A stretch of 64,000 nucleotides of DNA from Pseudomonas sivasensis (GCF_013778505.1 NZ_JAAOWU010000001.1:496001-560000); one strand, 5' to 3'; shown: positions 48,524 through 58,795, counted from the first letter of the stretch. Made by a program: numbers and translations. Notes: generated by a model not told the origin, from the sequence alone.

Positions 48524-48911
48524 CGTTAGATCCTTGCACCAGGTCGGAGTGAGAGATTGATGGCAGCAATTCGCACGTCGCCAATTGCCAGGCAAAGGTC
48601 TGCCAGCGCTTGAGGCGGCAGGCACAGTGGGAGAGTTTTTCCAAGTCGCGCAGAGGGCGCCAAGCCTGATCCAGACAAGTGGAACGCCAATGCCAAGGCA
48701 AGGCGATATCACTGGCGGTATCGATTAACAGGCGGAATGATGTTTCAGCGATCGTCCACGGATGAGTCGCAGTGCAGCACGCCAGGTATCGACCCTCATT
48801 TAGGTAATGTTCGATCAGGCGAGGTTCATCAGGATCGAGGCCGCAGCGAATCTGACGACTCATCCAGCGCCAGCTTTCCAGGTACGGATCCTCATGCAGG
48901 ACAGAACTCAT
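48516..48911 (-). CDS. fagA: Fur-associated protein FagA
   Basis: 131 residues, no signal or membrane segment, with a Trp- and Cys-containing middle (YLACCTATHPWTIAE). It matches the fagA position at the head of the Pseudomonas fagA-fumC-orfX-sodA operon. The function is not known. The start is directly downstream of a Fur box. It overlaps fumC by 8 bases. Confidence 0.88.
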   Translation of the reverse strand: MSSVLHEDPYLESWRWMSRQIRCGLDPDEPRLIEHYLNEGRYLACCTATHPWTIAETSFRLLIDTASDIALPWHWRSTCLDQAWRPLRDLEKLSHCACRLKRWQTFAWQLATCELLPSISHSDLVQGSNDE

Positions 48912-48926
48912 GATCCACGCTCATTC

Positions 48927-48945
48927 GATAATGATATTTATTATT
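48927..48945. promoter_or_regulatory. Fur box controlling fagA-fumC-orfX-sodA
   Basis: GATAATGATATTTATTATT matches the 19-base Fur consensus at 16 positions, and AT-rich ATGATATTGAGAAT continues the pattern to about 48963. It lies 16 bases upstream of the fagA start and over the likely -10/-35 region, so Fe-Fur would block transcription when iron is plentiful. Confidence 0.92.
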
Positions 48946-49003
48946 AAATGATATTGAGAATCAACGCAATGGCAGCATTGTGATCGCCCTGAATTCCAAG
49001 CAC

Positions 49004-49035
49004 AAAAAAAGCGCGCTATCCGTGGGATAGCGCGC
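49004..49035 (-). terminator. Intrinsic terminator after pmbA
   Basis: An 11-pair stem GCGCGCTATCC/GGATAGCGCGC with a 3-base loop has a run of T on the minus strand (A7 on plus). It follows the pmbA stop by 18 bases. Confidence 0.93.
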
Positions 49036-49052
49036 TTCTCAGAGAGGATCGA

Positions 49053-50399
49053 TCAGCTGCCGGCGACAGTCATCCGCTCGATCAACACCGACCCGGTGCG
49101 AATATTGCTGCGCAGTTCCAGATCGTTACCCACGGCAACGATCTGCTTGAACATGTCACGCATATTGCCGGCAATCGTCACTTCCTGAACCGCGAACTGA
49201 ATCTCGCCATTTTCCACCCAGAAACCCGCCGCGCCGCGTGAGTAATCGCCGGTGACCATGTTCAGGCCGTGCCCCATCAATTCGGTTACCAACAGGCCAC
49301 GTCCCATACGCCGCAACAGCGCTGCCTGATCTTCATCGCCATGGGTCACGAACAGGTTATGTACGCCGCCGGAGTTGGCAGTGCTGGGCAGGCCGAGTTT
49401 GCGGCCTGAGTAAGTACCCAGTACGTAAGACACCAACTCACCGTTCTCGACGAACGGCTTGGCGTACGTGGCCAGGCCATCGCCATCGAACGCCGAGCTG
49501 CCCATGGCGCGCATCAAGTGCGGACGCTCATCAATGGTCAACCAATCGGGAAAGAGCTTCTGGCCAATCGCGCCTTCAAGGAAAGACGACTTACGATACA
49601 GATTGCCGCCCGAAATTGCGCCAAGGAAACTGCCAAACAAACCGCCCGCCAGCTCCGCCGAAAACAGCACCGGCACTTCGCAGGTTGGCACCGGACGGGC
49701 GCCCAGGCGGCTAGCGGCACGTTGTGCGGCACGCTGACCAATGCTGACCGGGTCGGCCAGCAGTTCACCCTGACGGCTCACGTCATACCAGTAATCACGC
49801 TGCATCTGGCCATTGGCCTCGGCGATCATCACGCAGCTCAAGCTATGACGGGTGGATGCATATCCCCCGATAAACCCGTGGCTGTTGCCATAAACACGAC
49901 AGCCTTGGTGAGTATTCAACGTGGTGCCATCGGCGTTCTTGATGCGGGCATCAGCATCAAACGCAGCGGCTTCACAGGTCAGCGCCAGCTCAATGGCCTG
50001 CTCGGGCGTAATGTCCCAGGCATGGAAAAGATCGAAATCCTTCAAGTCCTTGGCCATCAGCGCTTTGTCTGCCAGACCTGAGCTTTCATCTTCGGAAGTG
50101 TGCTTGGCAATCGCCAACGCGGCGGCCACAGTCTCGCGAATGGCTTCCGGGCCACTGGCGGAGGTACTGGCCGACCCTTTGCGCTGCCCAGAATACAAGG
50201 TGATGCCAAAGCCTTGGTCGCGGTTGAATTCAACAGTTTCTACTTCCCGCTGACGTACCGACGTCGACAGACCCTGCTCCAGCGAGACCGCAACTTCACA
50301 GGCACTGGCCCCCTGGCGCTTAGCCTCGGCAAGGATCTGCTCGACTTGTTCCTGCAGGGCCGGTAACGCTTGCGGACCGACGCTTTGGGCTGCACTCAT
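49053..50399 (-). CDS. pmbA: Metalloprotease accessory subunit PmbA (TldE)
   Basis: 448 residues of the TldD/PmbA family. PmbA lacks the catalytic HExxxH and forms a heterodimer with TldD. Family signatures are VEFNRDQGFGITLYSG near the N-terminus, GNSHGFIGGYASTRHSLS, and the C-terminal GRGLLVTELMGHGLNMVTGDYSRGAAGFWVEN region. TldD/E degrades linear peptides, matures microcin B17 and acts on toxin-antitoxin antidotes. ATG 50399 has GGAG 6 bases upstream. It is divergent from darP, with tldD further along. Confidence 0.94.
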   Translation of the reverse strand: MSAAQSVGPQALPALQEQVEQILAEAKRQGASACEVAVSLEQGLSTSVRQREVETVEFNRDQGFGITLYSGQRKGSASTSASGPEAIRETVAAALAIAKHTSEDESSGLADKALMAKDLKDFDLFHAWDITPEQAIELALTCEAAAFDADARIKNADGTTLNTHQGCRVYGNSHGFIGGYASTRHSLSCVMIAEANGQMQRDYWYDVSRQGELLADPVSIGQRAAQRAASRLGARPVPTCEVPVLFSAELAGGLFGSFLGAISGGNLYRKSSFLEGAIGQKLFPDWLTIDERPHLMRAMGSSAFDGDGLATYAKPFVENGELVSYVLGTYSGRKLGLPSTANSGGVHNLFVTHGDEDQAALLRRMGRGLLVTELMGHGLNMVTGDYSRGAAGFWVENGEIQFAVQEVTIAGNMRDMFKQIVAVGNDLELRSNIRTGSVLIERMTVAGS

Positions 50400-50507
50400 G
50401 GTTTTCTCCACTCAAATTCTGCTTTCGGTTAAGGCCATCGAGCGACCGGGCCGGACAAGCGGCCCCCGACTGGTTATCATGGCGGCGTTTCTTTGCGGAC
50501 TGCCACC

Positions 50508-51029
50508 ATGGTTGATTCTTACGACGACTCCCTCGATGGGGAGAAAAGCAAAACCCAGGTCAAACGTGAGCTGCATGCTCTGGTTGACCTTGGCGAGCGC
50601 CTTACAACGCTCAAGAAAGACTTGATTGCAAAACTGCCACTGACCGACGAGATGCGCCGGGCGCTTGCTGACGCACCCAAGCACACTGCGAATATCGCGC
50701 GTAAACGGCACATCATGTTTATCGGCAAGCTGATGCGCGATCAGGACACTGACGCCATTCTGGCCTTGCTTGATCAAACCGATGCCTCCACTCGCCAGTA
50801 CAACGAACGTTTCCATAATCTGGAACGTTGGCGTGACCGCCTGATCTCGGGCGATGACGCAGTGCTGGAGAAATTCGTGCTGGACTACCCGGATGCGGAC
50901 CGCCAACAACTGCGCTCCCTGATCCGTCAAGCCCAGCATGAGCAGGCGCATAACAAGGCGCCCGCGACCAGCCGTAAAATCTTCAAATACATCCGTGAGC
51001 TGGACGAGACTCAACGCGGACTGCGTTGA
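50508..51029 (+). CDS. darP: Ribosome-associated assembly factor DarP (YjgA)
   Basis: A 173-residue DUF615 protein with charged helical content: [15 protein letters not shown], then [16 protein letters not shown] and [16 protein letters not shown]. YjgA/DarP binds late 50S precursors and aids peptidyl-transferase-centre assembly. The ATG gives the family N-terminus; a TTG at 50493 is possible but unneeded. It is monocistronic, with a hairpin between it and tldD. Confidence 0.9.
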   Translation: MVDSYDDSLDGEKSKTQVKRELHALVDLGERLTTLKKDLIAKLPLTDEMRRALADAPKHTANIARKRHIMFIGKLMRDQDTDAILALLDQTDASTRQYNERFHNLERWRDRLISGDDAVLEKFVLDYPDADRQQLRSLIRQAQHEQAHNKAPATSRKIFKYIRELDETQRGLR

Positions 51030-51039
51030 TGCCCTTCCC

Positions 51040-51062
51040 CGGGTGGCGGTCTTCGCCACCCG
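51040..51062. terminator. Convergent hairpin between darP and tldD
   Basis: A 9-pair stem CGGGTGGCG/CGCCACCCG has loop GTCTT. There is no strong T run on either strand, so it is a candidate rather than a proven terminator. Confidence 0.6.
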
Positions 51063-51074
51063 AAGCTCCATCCC

Positions 51075-52517
51075 TTACGACCCCGTGCCACCCACGGTGA
51101 TCGCATCAATTTTCAGGGTTGGCTGGCCGACACCGACCGGTACTGACTGCCCATCTTTCCCGCACACGCCGACGCCGCTGTCCAGCGCCAAGTCGTTGCC
51201 GACCATCGACACCTTGCTCATGGCTTCCGGGCCATTGCCAATCAACGTTGCCCCTTTGACCGGCGCGGTAATCTTGCCGTCTTCGATCAGGTACGCCTCG
51301 CTGGTGGAGAACACGAATTTGCCACTGGTGATATCCACCTGGCCGCCGCCGAGGTTGGCGCAGTAGATACCGCGTTTCACCGAGGCGATGATTTCCGCCG
51401 GATCGCTTTCGCCACCGAGCATGTAGGTGTTGGTCATGCGGGGCATCGGCAGGTGCGCGTAGGACTCACGGCGGCCATTACCGGTGCGCGCCACGCCCAT
51501 CAGGCGGGCATTGAGTTTGTCTTGCATGTAACCCTTGAGCACACCATTTTCAATCAAGGTGGTGCACTCGGTAGGCGTGCCTTCGTCATCGACGCTCAGC
51601 GAACCACGGCGACCAGCCAAGGTTCCGTCATCGACAATGGTGCAGAGCTTGGACGCAACCATCTCGCCCATACGCCCGCTGTAGGCAGAGCTGCCCTTGC
51701 GGTTGAAGTCACCTTCCAGGCCGTGGCCCACGGCTTCGTGGAGCAATACCCCTGACCAGCCAGAACCCAGCACCACCGGCAGCGTACCCGCCGGGGCCGG
51801 AATAGCTTCCAGGTTCACCAACGCCTGGCGCAGCGCTTCACGGGCATAGCCCATCGCGCGGTCTTCAGTAAGGAAATAACGGTAGTCAGTACGCCCGCCG
51901 CCGCCATGCCCACCGCGCTCGCGGCGACCGTTCTGTTCGACGATCACACTGACATTGAAGCGCACCAAAGGCCGTACATCCGCCGCCAGGCCGCCGTCGG
52001 TGGATGCCACCAGGATGCGCTCCCACACACCGGCCATGCTCACGGTGACCTGCTGGATACGTGGATCCAAGGCGCGGGTAGCCGCGTCGATGCGCTTGAG
52101 CAAATCGACCTTTTCCGCCCGGCTGATCACTTCCAAAGGGTTGTCCGGCGCGTATAGCTGGGCAACGTCCTGAGTACTGAACGCTTGCACCGTGCCATTT
52201 TGGCCAGCCCGGGAGATAGAACGCGCTGCACGTGCGGCAAGACCCAAGGCCTCCAAAGTGATTGCGTTGCTGTAGGCAAAACCGGTCTTTTCACCGGATT
52301 GCGCGCGCACGCCGACACCTTGGTCGAGGTTGAAACTGCCTTCCTTGACGATGCCATCTTCCAGCGCCCAGGACTCGGAAATCTGGCCCTGGAAATACAG
52401 GTCAGCGGCGTCGATTCCTGGCCCGGCAAGATCACCCAACACGGTTTGCAAGCTTTCGATGGTCACGCCACCGGGTGCCAGGAGGTGTTCACTGACTGAG
52501 GACAACAACTCGCTCAT
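51075..52517 (-). CDS. tldD: Metalloprotease TldD
   Basis: 480 residues. The active zinc motif HEAVGH is in [18 protein letters not shown] near residue 260. It is the catalytic half of the TldD/TldE protease. AAGG is 8 bases before the ATG. The nitrilase gene lies 16 bases upstream on the same strand, so the two probably share a transcript. pmbA is on the other side of darP. Confidence 0.95.
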   Translation of the reverse strand: MSELLSSVSEHLLAPGGVTIESLQTVLGDLAGPGIDAADLYFQGQISESWALEDGIVKEGSFNLDQGVGVRAQSGEKTGFAYSNAITLEALGLAARAARSISRAGQNGTVQAFSTQDVAQLYAPDNPLEVISRAEKVDLLKRIDAATRALDPRIQQVTVSMAGVWERILVASTDGGLAADVRPLVRFNVSVIVEQNGRRERGGHGGGGRTDYRYFLTEDRAMGYAREALRQALVNLEAIPAPAGTLPVVLGSGWSGVLLHEAVGHGLEGDFNRKGSSAYSGRMGEMVASKLCTIVDDGTLAGRRGSLSVDDEGTPTECTTLIENGVLKGYMQDKLNARLMGVARTGNGRRESYAHLPMPRMTNTYMLGGESDPAEIIASVKRGIYCANLGGGQVDITSGKFVFSTSEAYLIEDGKITAPVKGATLIGNGPEAMSKVSMVGNDLALDSGVGVCGKDGQSVPVGVGQPTLKIDAITVGGTGS

Positions 52518-52533
52518 AGGTTTGGCCTTAAAT

Positions 52534-53382
52534 TCATCGTTCTGAAGCAGGCCGCTGCGCGCCCTGCGAGAAAAAGCGCCGATGGTTGACCACCGGCATG
52601 CGCGCCCGTATCGACGCCTGTTCACTGCTATCGCGCTCGGCCAGCAACACCGCTTCGCCTTGATCCTGTTGTTTCAGCACACGCCCCCACGGGTCGACAA
52701 TCGCTGCATGACCATGGGTTTCCCGTGGTCCCGGATGCACGCCGCCCTGGGCCGCCGCCAGCACATAGCACTGGGTTTCGATGGCCCGTGCGCGTATCAG
52801 CACGTCCCAGTGCGCGGCACCGGTTACAGCGGTAAAGGCCGAGGGCGCAGTGATCAATTCAGCCCCCGCCGCCCGCAACTCGCTGTACAGCTCAGGAAAG
52901 CGAAGGTCGTAACACACCGTCAGGCCCAAACGGCCGACCGGTGTATCCGCCACCACCACGTTACTCCCGAAAGTATAGTCGTCGGACTCCCGATAGCGAC
53001 CCCGGGCATCCGCCACATCCACGTCAAACAAATGCAGCTTGTCGTACCGAGCAACGATTTCGCCATGATCATCGATCAACAGCGAGCAGGCATTGGATTT
53101 GGAGTTCGGTTGGTCCTTGGGCGGCAACGGCAATGTGCCGGCCACTATCCATAAGGTGAGGTCGCGGGCGGTCTGTTTCAACCACGGCAGGATCGGACCT
53201 TCGCCCAGAGCCTCAGCCCGACCGATGTCCGCCACGTCGCGGCGGCCCATTGCGGCGAAGTTTTCCGGCAGCACCGCCAGCTTCGCGCCGCCCGCCGCCG
53301 CTTTTTCCAACAAACGCCGAGCCTGTGCCAGATTGGCCAACACATCGCTCTGGCTGACCATTTGAATTACCGCAAAGGACAT
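52534..53382 (-). CDS. Carbon-nitrogen hydrolase (Nit1/Nit2-like, deaminated glutathione amidase type)
   Basis: 282 residues. The nitrilase Glu-Lys-Cys triad is visible: [16 protein letters not shown] and the Cys in [11 protein letters not shown]. Relatives (YbeM/Nit1) hydrolyse deaminated glutathione as a metabolite-repair step, which is the best guess here. The start MSFAVIQM at 53382 fits the family; ATG 53406 is possible. A terminator separates it from yhdP, and tldD follows 16 bases later. Confidence 0.87.
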   Translation of the reverse strand: MSFAVIQMVSQSDVLANLAQARRLLEKAAAGGAKLAVLPENFAAMGRRDVADIGRAEALGEGPILPWLKQTARDLTLWIVAGTLPLPPKDQPNSKSNACSLLIDDHGEIVARYDKLHLFDVDVADARGRYRESDDYTFGSNVVVADTPVGRLGLTVCYDLRFPELYSELRAAGAELITAPSAFTAVTGAAHWDVLIRARAIETQCYVLAAAQGGVHPGPRETHGHAAIVDPWGRVLKQQDQGEAVLLAERDSSEQASIRARMPVVNHRRFFSQGAQRPASER

Positions 53383-53411
53383 GAGCCGACACTCCGTAAT
53401 GGGCATGCACC

Positions 53412-53447
53412 AAAAAAAGAGAGCCCCATGCTACTCCGCAGGCCCTC
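53412..53447 (-). terminator. Terminator after yhdP
   Basis: On the minus strand a 7-pair stem (one wobble) with a 13-base loop, GAGGGCC/GGCTCTC type, is followed by T7. It overlaps the yhdP stop codon and precedes the nitrilase gene. Confidence 0.72.
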
Positions 53448-56400
53448 AGTTTGGTTTTTCAAATGGCTTGTCGAAGGTGATTTTTGGATCCTTCCACGGT
53501 CCTTCCACCTTGTATTGGACGCTGGCAAAACGCGAAACCCGATCACCAATCAGCTTGTCGATCAGGAACAAAGCCCCACCAATGGCAGGTGCACCGACGA
53601 TCAGTGCAGCGATCGGCAGGTTGTTGGTCACAGGCAACGTCACCAACAACTTGGCATCGACGCGGTCAGCTACCAAGTCCAAGGTACCGTTCAGTTCCAA
53701 GTTGCTCGACGGCCCGGTCATAGTGATCGGCTCCCGCGTGACGAACACACCGTTGCTCGCCGCCAACAGGCCTTTGACTCGGTCATAGCTCAAGCCTTTG
53801 CCGAGCAGGTCGGAGAAATCCAGCCGCAGGCGTCGCCCGATGGAGTTGAAGTTGAGCAGACCGAACACCCGCAGCGCCTGGGCGCCACCTTCTACTTCAA
53901 CAAACTGACCTTTTCGGAACGCTGCATCCAGGCTACCGGAGAAGCGCTTTGGCCCGACCCACGCCGGCGAACCAGGCCAACGCCCATCCACATCCAGATG
54001 GAAGTCTTCGCTGGTTACAGTGGGTGCATAGCCCCAGCCCTTGAGTACATCGGCGATATTTTTACCGTCCAGGCGGCCTTTGTACCAACTGCTGCTGCCC
54101 CCTGGAGCGCCTTCCCATCCGCCAGCGCCTTTGAGCTGCATGCCCTTCAGGCCCAGGTCCAGATCGCTGAAAGCCAAGCCTTTAGTGGTTGGACGGATTT
54201 TTAGCGACCACGCGCCCAGCAGCTCTGGCCCCTGGAACAGTTGCGCAATGGCGATATCCAGAGCCGGAATATCTTTTGGGTCGATGCTGCCCAACGGGTC
54301 GGGGGCGTTTTCATCGGCCTGCACCGTCGGGTCCACCGCCGGTAGTTTTACGTATTGCAGGTTGACCCCAATCGGCGCGACCTTACTATCAGGCAAGGTC
54401 ACACTGCCCTTGGCCTGCTGGCTGTCGAACTGCAAGCCCCAGGCAACGGGTTTTCGGTCCAACTGCAGATTGACCTGATCGAACTGAGTGCCTAAACCGG
54501 TGAGCTTGCCTATCTTGAAGTCGGCACCGCTTAGCAGTTGCTTGGCACTGCCACCCGGATCGTTGCCGGCATACTGGCTCACCAGTTTTTTCCACGGATC
54601 GATGTCGAGCTCCGAAAGCACCCCACGAATGCGCAAGCCTTTGGCCGCGGGCAGCACTGCATCGCCATCGCCGAGGAACAACTCGCCACGGCCATCATTG
54701 AATTTGTCCGGCGTCGCAGCAAAGGTAAAGTTGGCCAGCTCACCGTAATCAAACCAGTAGCGTCGTTCGGCGCCCTGCAAGGTCATGCGGAATACGCTGT
54801 CACGCCCCTGGCTCGCTGGCATGCCGAACGGTGCAGGCAAGTCCACCGCAACACCCTTGAGATTGGAGCTGACCATCAACTGGCTGTCGGCACCGTCCAG
54901 GTTGAGCTGCAACTGATACGGAATATCACCGGAAACCGGCAACGGCTGGCTGATTTTCAACCACTCTGTCAGCCGCTTGACCGTCACCTGGCCCCTGGCG
55001 GTTACACGGGTGCTGATATTGCCCGGTTTGCCATCGGCAAAGATTTGCGCGGAGATCGGCCGGTCAAACGCCTGGGCCGTGATGTTCTCGCCACTGAGGC
55101 CCTTGGCGCTGTCGAAGCGGAAATTGCCCTTGAGTTGAGTCAGGTCCAGGGGTGGTTCAGCCAGTTGCAGGCGTGCCTTGTCGGTCTGGAAATCCACTAC
55201 GATCTTGGGCTCGATGCCTTTAACAAGCGGAACATCCAGGTCCAACTTGCCTTGCAGGTCGCCTTCGCCTTTCCAGCCGGTAAAGGTGGAAGCGGTACCA
55301 ATTGGCGCTTCTTGAAGGATCTTCAGCCCATCCCCCAGGCCGCCGGCAAAACCACCTGTCAGCAGCAGGTGACTTTCCTTGCCGGACGGTGCGTGGGGAA
55401 TATTGACGTACACGTCCTTGACCTTGGTATCCAACAACTGGCCCTTGCTGGCCAGGATGCGCACACCAGTCTCTTCGACAAACACCTCACCCTTGACCTT
55501 GCTCACATGAGGCCAGCCCGGCTGGAACGCTAACTCGGCGTCATGCACCTTGAAGAACAGGCTGATATTGCGCGAAGCCGGCAACGCGTCGTGATTCAAC
55601 GAACCCTGATACTGGAAAAACCCTTGATCCACCGCCCCCTTGAGAATCGCCGTGCGCAGCCATTCATCAAGGGCCGGGCTCAGCACCGCAGGCAGGTACT
55701 TTGGAGTGAAACGCCCATCGCCGTCGACCATACCGACCCGCAGGTCCATGTAGTCTTCCTGGCTATGGTCGAAATGCAGGCGGATCAGGAAGTCCGCAGC
55801 GATCTTGCCTTCTTCTCCCAGCACCTTGATATACGGGGCTATGAGGGTGAAGCCTTCTTTATCCAGCTTCCAGGTCAGGCGCGCATTGGCCTGTAGATAT
55901 TGCCAGGGCTTGGCGAAGATCGGATCGAGGTGCAGGGAAAAATCCTTGCTGTCCATGCGCAACTCGCCACCGCCCAAGTCGCCGCTGATACTGCCAGACA
56001 CGTTTCGCGCGGCCGGTGCTCCGAAATAGGCGTCAAACCCGACCCGCTCAAGGTTGGCAGCAAAACTGACTTTTTGATCGGTCGTATCCTGAGGACGGAA
56101 ATCCACCAGCACGTTGCGCAACAGGCCGATGGCCTTCAGATGCTCGACGGTCTTGGCGAAGCTTTCCGGCAGCGGCGCCAGAGCGTTCAGCAATGGCGTG
56201 ATAGGGGTCAGGTCGAGGCGGTCAGCCTGCAACTTCCAGACTTCCTGGTCCTTATCGGTAGCCAGAGTCTGTTGCAATTGCAGGCGCGACTCCCAGCGAG
56301 TTTCACCCAGGTTCATCGCCAGGGAATCAAACAGCACCTTAAGTCCCGTATCACTGCGTTGCAGGTAAGCCGTGAGGGCCAGGTTTTCGATGAGCACTGG

Positions 56401-57261
56401 CTTGCGTTCTGCGTAGCGGCCTTTCACTTGTGGAGAGTTGAGGCGCACCACCGCGCTCTGCACAGTACCTTTGCCCCAGTTCAGCCAGAATTCACCGCCG
56501 GCTTTGAACTGCGTGAGTGTCCACTGCTGAGTCAGCTTGGCCGGAATCCACTTGGCCCAGTCGCTTTGCGGCAGGCTGAGATAGGCCTGAACCTCGGCAT
56601 CCTTCCATTGGCTGGCGCGAATGCGGCTGCGCAGGCTGAGCGCCATAGGCTGCCCGTCTGGCAGGGTCAGGCGTGCGTCCAGACGTTGACGGGTGATGCC
56701 GGTGTGCAGACTCAGACCCACGTAGGTCAAGGTGACCGGTGCCTGATCGAACGGTTGCAAAGTGAGCTGGCTGTCGAGCAAGGACACGCGCTTTACCATC
56801 TGCATGCGCTTGAGCAATTGCTCCGGATCCAGCGGCTGCTCGTCCTGAACCGGCATGCCCTGAAGCGCCCAATGACCGTCCTTGTCTTCCTTGGCGCTCA
56901 GTTGCAGACCGCTGACCTGCAGGTGCGCGAGACGCACCTCACGCGCCATCAGGCTTTCCCAGATAGCCGGCACCACTTCGACCTGGTCAAGACGCAAGGC
57001 ACTGCTGCCCTCGCCGACCATGACGTCATGGGCCAGCAACACCGGGGCAAAACCGCTCCAGCGCCCTTCCAGGCTGCCGATGTGCAGCGGCACGCCCAAC
57101 GCCGCCTGGGCCTTGGCTTCGACTTCGGCACGGTATTCGGCTACCAGGGGGGTCAATTCACGACCCAAGCTCACATACACCGCCGCCAAAACCAGCAGCA
57201 AGGCGCACAGACCCAGGCCCCAGCGGGTCAAAGCGGCAAAAAAGCGTATCAGACGCTCCAT
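53446..57261 (-). CDS. yhdP: YhdP family AsmA-like envelope protein (DUF3971)
   Basis: A very large protein, 1271 residues. An N-terminal transmembrane helix (LGLCALLLVLAAVYVSLG) is followed by a long beta-rich periplasmic bridge of repeated RDC/AsmA-like modules. A C-terminal segment contains DLLGKGLSYDRVKGLLAASNGVFVTREPITM, SSNLELNGTLDLVADRVDAKLLVTLPVT and a hydrophobic NLPIAALIVGAPAIGGALFLID. YhdP-family proteins move phospholipids towards the outer membrane and are partly redundant with TamB and YdbH. It follows rng by 76 bases. Confidence 0.94.
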   Translation of the reverse strand: MERLIRFFAALTRWGLGLCALLLVLAAVYVSLGRELTPLVAEYRAEVEAKAQAALGVPLHIGSLEGRWSGFAPVLLAHDVMVGEGSSALRLDQVEVVPAIWESLMAREVRLAHLQVSGLQLSAKEDKDGHWALQGMPVQDEQPLDPEQLLKRMQMVKRVSLLDSQLTLQPFDQAPVTLTYVGLSLHTGITRQRLDARLTLPDGQPMALSLRSRIRASQWKDAEVQAYLSLPQSDWAKWIPAKLTQQWTLTQFKAGGEFWLNWGKGTVQSAVVRLNSPQVKGRYAERKPVLIENLALTAYLQRSDTGLKVLFDSLAMNLGETRWESRLQLQQTLATDKDQEVWKLQADRLDLTPITPLLNALAPLPESFAKTVEHLKAIGLLRNVLVDFRPQDTTDQKVSFAANLERVGFDAYFGAPAARNVSGSISGDLGGGELRMDSKDFSLHLDPIFAKPWQYLQANARLTWKLDKEGFTLIAPYIKVLGEEGKIAADFLIRLHFDHSQEDYMDLRVGMVDGDGRFTPKYLPAVLSPALDEWLRTAILKGAVDQGFFQYQGSLNHDALPASRNISLFFKVHDAELAFQPGWPHVSKVKGEVFVEETGVRILASKGQLLDTKVKDVYVNIPHAPSGKESHLLLTGGFAGGLGDGLKILQEAPIGTASTFTGWKGEGDLQGKLDLDVPLVKGIEPKIVVDFQTDKARLQLAEPPLDLTQLKGNFRFDSAKGLSGENITAQAFDRPISAQIFADGKPGNISTRVTARGQVTVKRLTEWLKISQPLPVSGDIPYQLQLNLDGADSQLMVSSNLKGVAVDLPAPFGMPASQGRDSVFRMTLQGAERRYWFDYGELANFTFAATPDKFNDGRGELFLGDGDAVLPAAKGLRIRGVLSELDIDPWKKLVSQYAGNDPGGSAKQLLSGADFKIGKLTGLGTQFDQVNLQLDRKPVAWGLQFDSQQAKGSVTLPDSKVAPIGVNLQYVKLPAVDPTVQADENAPDPLGSIDPKDIPALDIAIAQLFQGPELLGAWSLKIRPTTKGLAFSDLDLGLKGMQLKGAGGWEGAPGGSSSWYKGRLDGKNIADVLKGWGYAPTVTSEDFHLDVDGRWPGSPAWVGPKRFSGSLDAAFRKGQFVEVEGGAQALRVFGLLNFNSIGRRLRLDFSDLLGKGLSYDRVKGLLAASNGVFVTREPITMTGPSSNLELNGTLDLVADRVDAKLLVTLPVTNNLPIAALIVGAPAIGGALFLIDKLIGDRVSRFASVQYKVEGPWKDPKITFDKPFEKPN

Positions 57262-57337
57262 GTCAGGCGACCCTCAAGGCAGTAGGCGGACGGCAGATCA
57301 AGGTCTGCCGGTCTCGAAGAAAGAACGCGAATGGGGA

Positions 57338-58795
57338 TCAGAGCAGCACCACGTCGTATTGTTCCTGGGAATACATGGTTTCAACCTGGAAACGAATCGT
57401 GCGCCCAATAAATCCTTCCAGCTCGGCAACGTTGCCGGACTCTTCGTCCAGCAGCCGGTCGACCACTTTCTGATTGGCAAGCACTCTATAACCTTCGGCC
57501 TGATAGGCCCTCGCCTCTCGTAAGATTTCCCGGAAAATCTCGTAGCAAACCGTTTCGGGGGTCTTTAACTTACCCCGTCCCTGGCAACTGCTGCACGGTT
57601 CGCATAGCACCTGCTCAAGGCTTTCACGGGTGCGCTTGCGCGTCATCTGCACGAGGCCCAGCTCGGTAATACCGATGATATTGGTCTTGGCGTGATCGCG
57701 CTCGAGCTGCTTCTCCAGGGTGCGCAGCACCTGACGCTGGTGGTCTTCATCTTCCATGTCGATAAAGTCGATGATGATGATGCCGCCCAGGTTGCGCAGG
57801 CGCAGTTGGCGCGCAATCGCAGTAGCGGCCTCAAGGTTGGTCTTGAAGATGGTCTCTTCGAGATTGCGATGGCCAACGAAAGCGCCAGTGTTGACGTCAA
57901 TGGTGGTCATAGCTTCCGCCGGGTCCACCACGAGATAGCCCCCGGACTTGAGCGGGACCTTGCGCTCCAGGGCCTTCTGGATTTCGTCTTCGACGCCATA
58001 CAGGTCGAAGATCGGCCGCTCGCCAGGGTAGTGTTCCAAGCGGTCAGCAATTTCCGGCATCAACTCGGCAACAAATTGCGTGGTTCGCTGGAAGGTTTCC
58101 CGCGAGTCGATACGAATTTTCTCGATCTTGGGGCTGACCAGGTCGCGCAACGTGCGCAGCGCCAGGCCCAGGTCTTCATAGATGACGCTTGGCGCACCGA
58201 TGGTTTTGATCTGTGCGCCGATCTGATCCCACAGACGCCGGAGGTAGCGAATGTCCATAAGGATTTCATCGGCACCCGCGCCTTCAGCGGCAGTACGCAG
58301 AATAAAACCGCCCGCCTCTTTGATGCCTTCGGCGGCCACGCAGTCGCTGACCACCTTTTTCAGGCGCTCGCGCTCAGCCTCATCTTCGATCTTCAGCGAA
58401 ATGCCGACGTGGGCAGTACGCGGCATGTACACCAGGTAACGCGACGGAATCGACAGCTGGGTGGTCAGGCGTGCGCCCTTGGAACCGATGGGGTCCTTGG
58501 TGACTTGCACCACCAGGCTCTGCCCTTCATGTACCAGGGCGCTGATGCTTTCTACCGCTGGCCCTTCACGCAGGGAAATTTCCGAAGCGTGGATAAACGC
58601 AGCGCGGTCCAGGCCTATGTCGACAAAAGCCGCCTGCATGCCCGGCAACACCCGCACTACTTTGCCTTTATAGATATTGCCCACGATCCCGCGTTTCTGG
58701 GTGCGCTCAACGTGCACTTCTTGCAGAACACCGTTCTCTACCACCGCCACGCGCGATTCCATCGGCGTGATATTGATCAGAATCTCTTCACTCAT
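57338..58795 (-). CDS. rng: Ribonuclease G
   Basis: 485 residues. S1-like RNA-binding domain near residues 38-120 (GNIYKGKVVRVLPGMQAAFVDIG), RNase E/G catalytic domain (VVDPAEAMTTIDVNTGAFVGHRNLEETIFKTN, then IIIDFIDMEDEDHQ), zinc-link CEPCSSCQGRG, and a compact C-terminus without the RNase E scaffold tail. It matures 16S rRNA 5' ends and cuts some mRNAs. The start at 58795 lies within the maf-rng gap of 70 bases. Confidence 0.96.
   Translation of the reverse strand: MSEEILINITPMESRVAVVENGVLQEVHVERTQKRGIVGNIYKGKVVRVLPGMQAAFVDIGLDRAAFIHASEISLREGPAVESISALVHEGQSLVVQVTKDPIGSKGARLTTQLSIPSRYLVYMPRTAHVGISLKIEDEAERERLKKVVSDCVAAEGIKEAGGFILRTAAEGAGADEILMDIRYLRRLWDQIGAQIKTIGAPSVIYEDLGLALRTLRDLVSPKIEKIRIDSRETFQRTTQFVAELMPEIADRLEHYPGERPIFDLYGVEDEIQKALERKVPLKSGGYLVVDPAEAMTTIDVNTGAFVGHRNLEETIFKTNLEAATAIARQLRLRNLGGIIIIDFIDMEDEDHQRQVLRTLEKQLERDHAKTNIIGITELGLVQMTRKRTRESLEQVLCEPCSSCQGRGKLKTPETVCYEIFREILREARAYQAEGYRVLANQKVVDRLLDEESGNVAELEGFIGRTIRFQVETMYSQEQYDVVLL

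Noticed and set aside
55900..57285. 461-codon plus-strand reading opposite yhdP
   Set aside because: GC-rich antisense shadow; yhdP is continuous and has family features.
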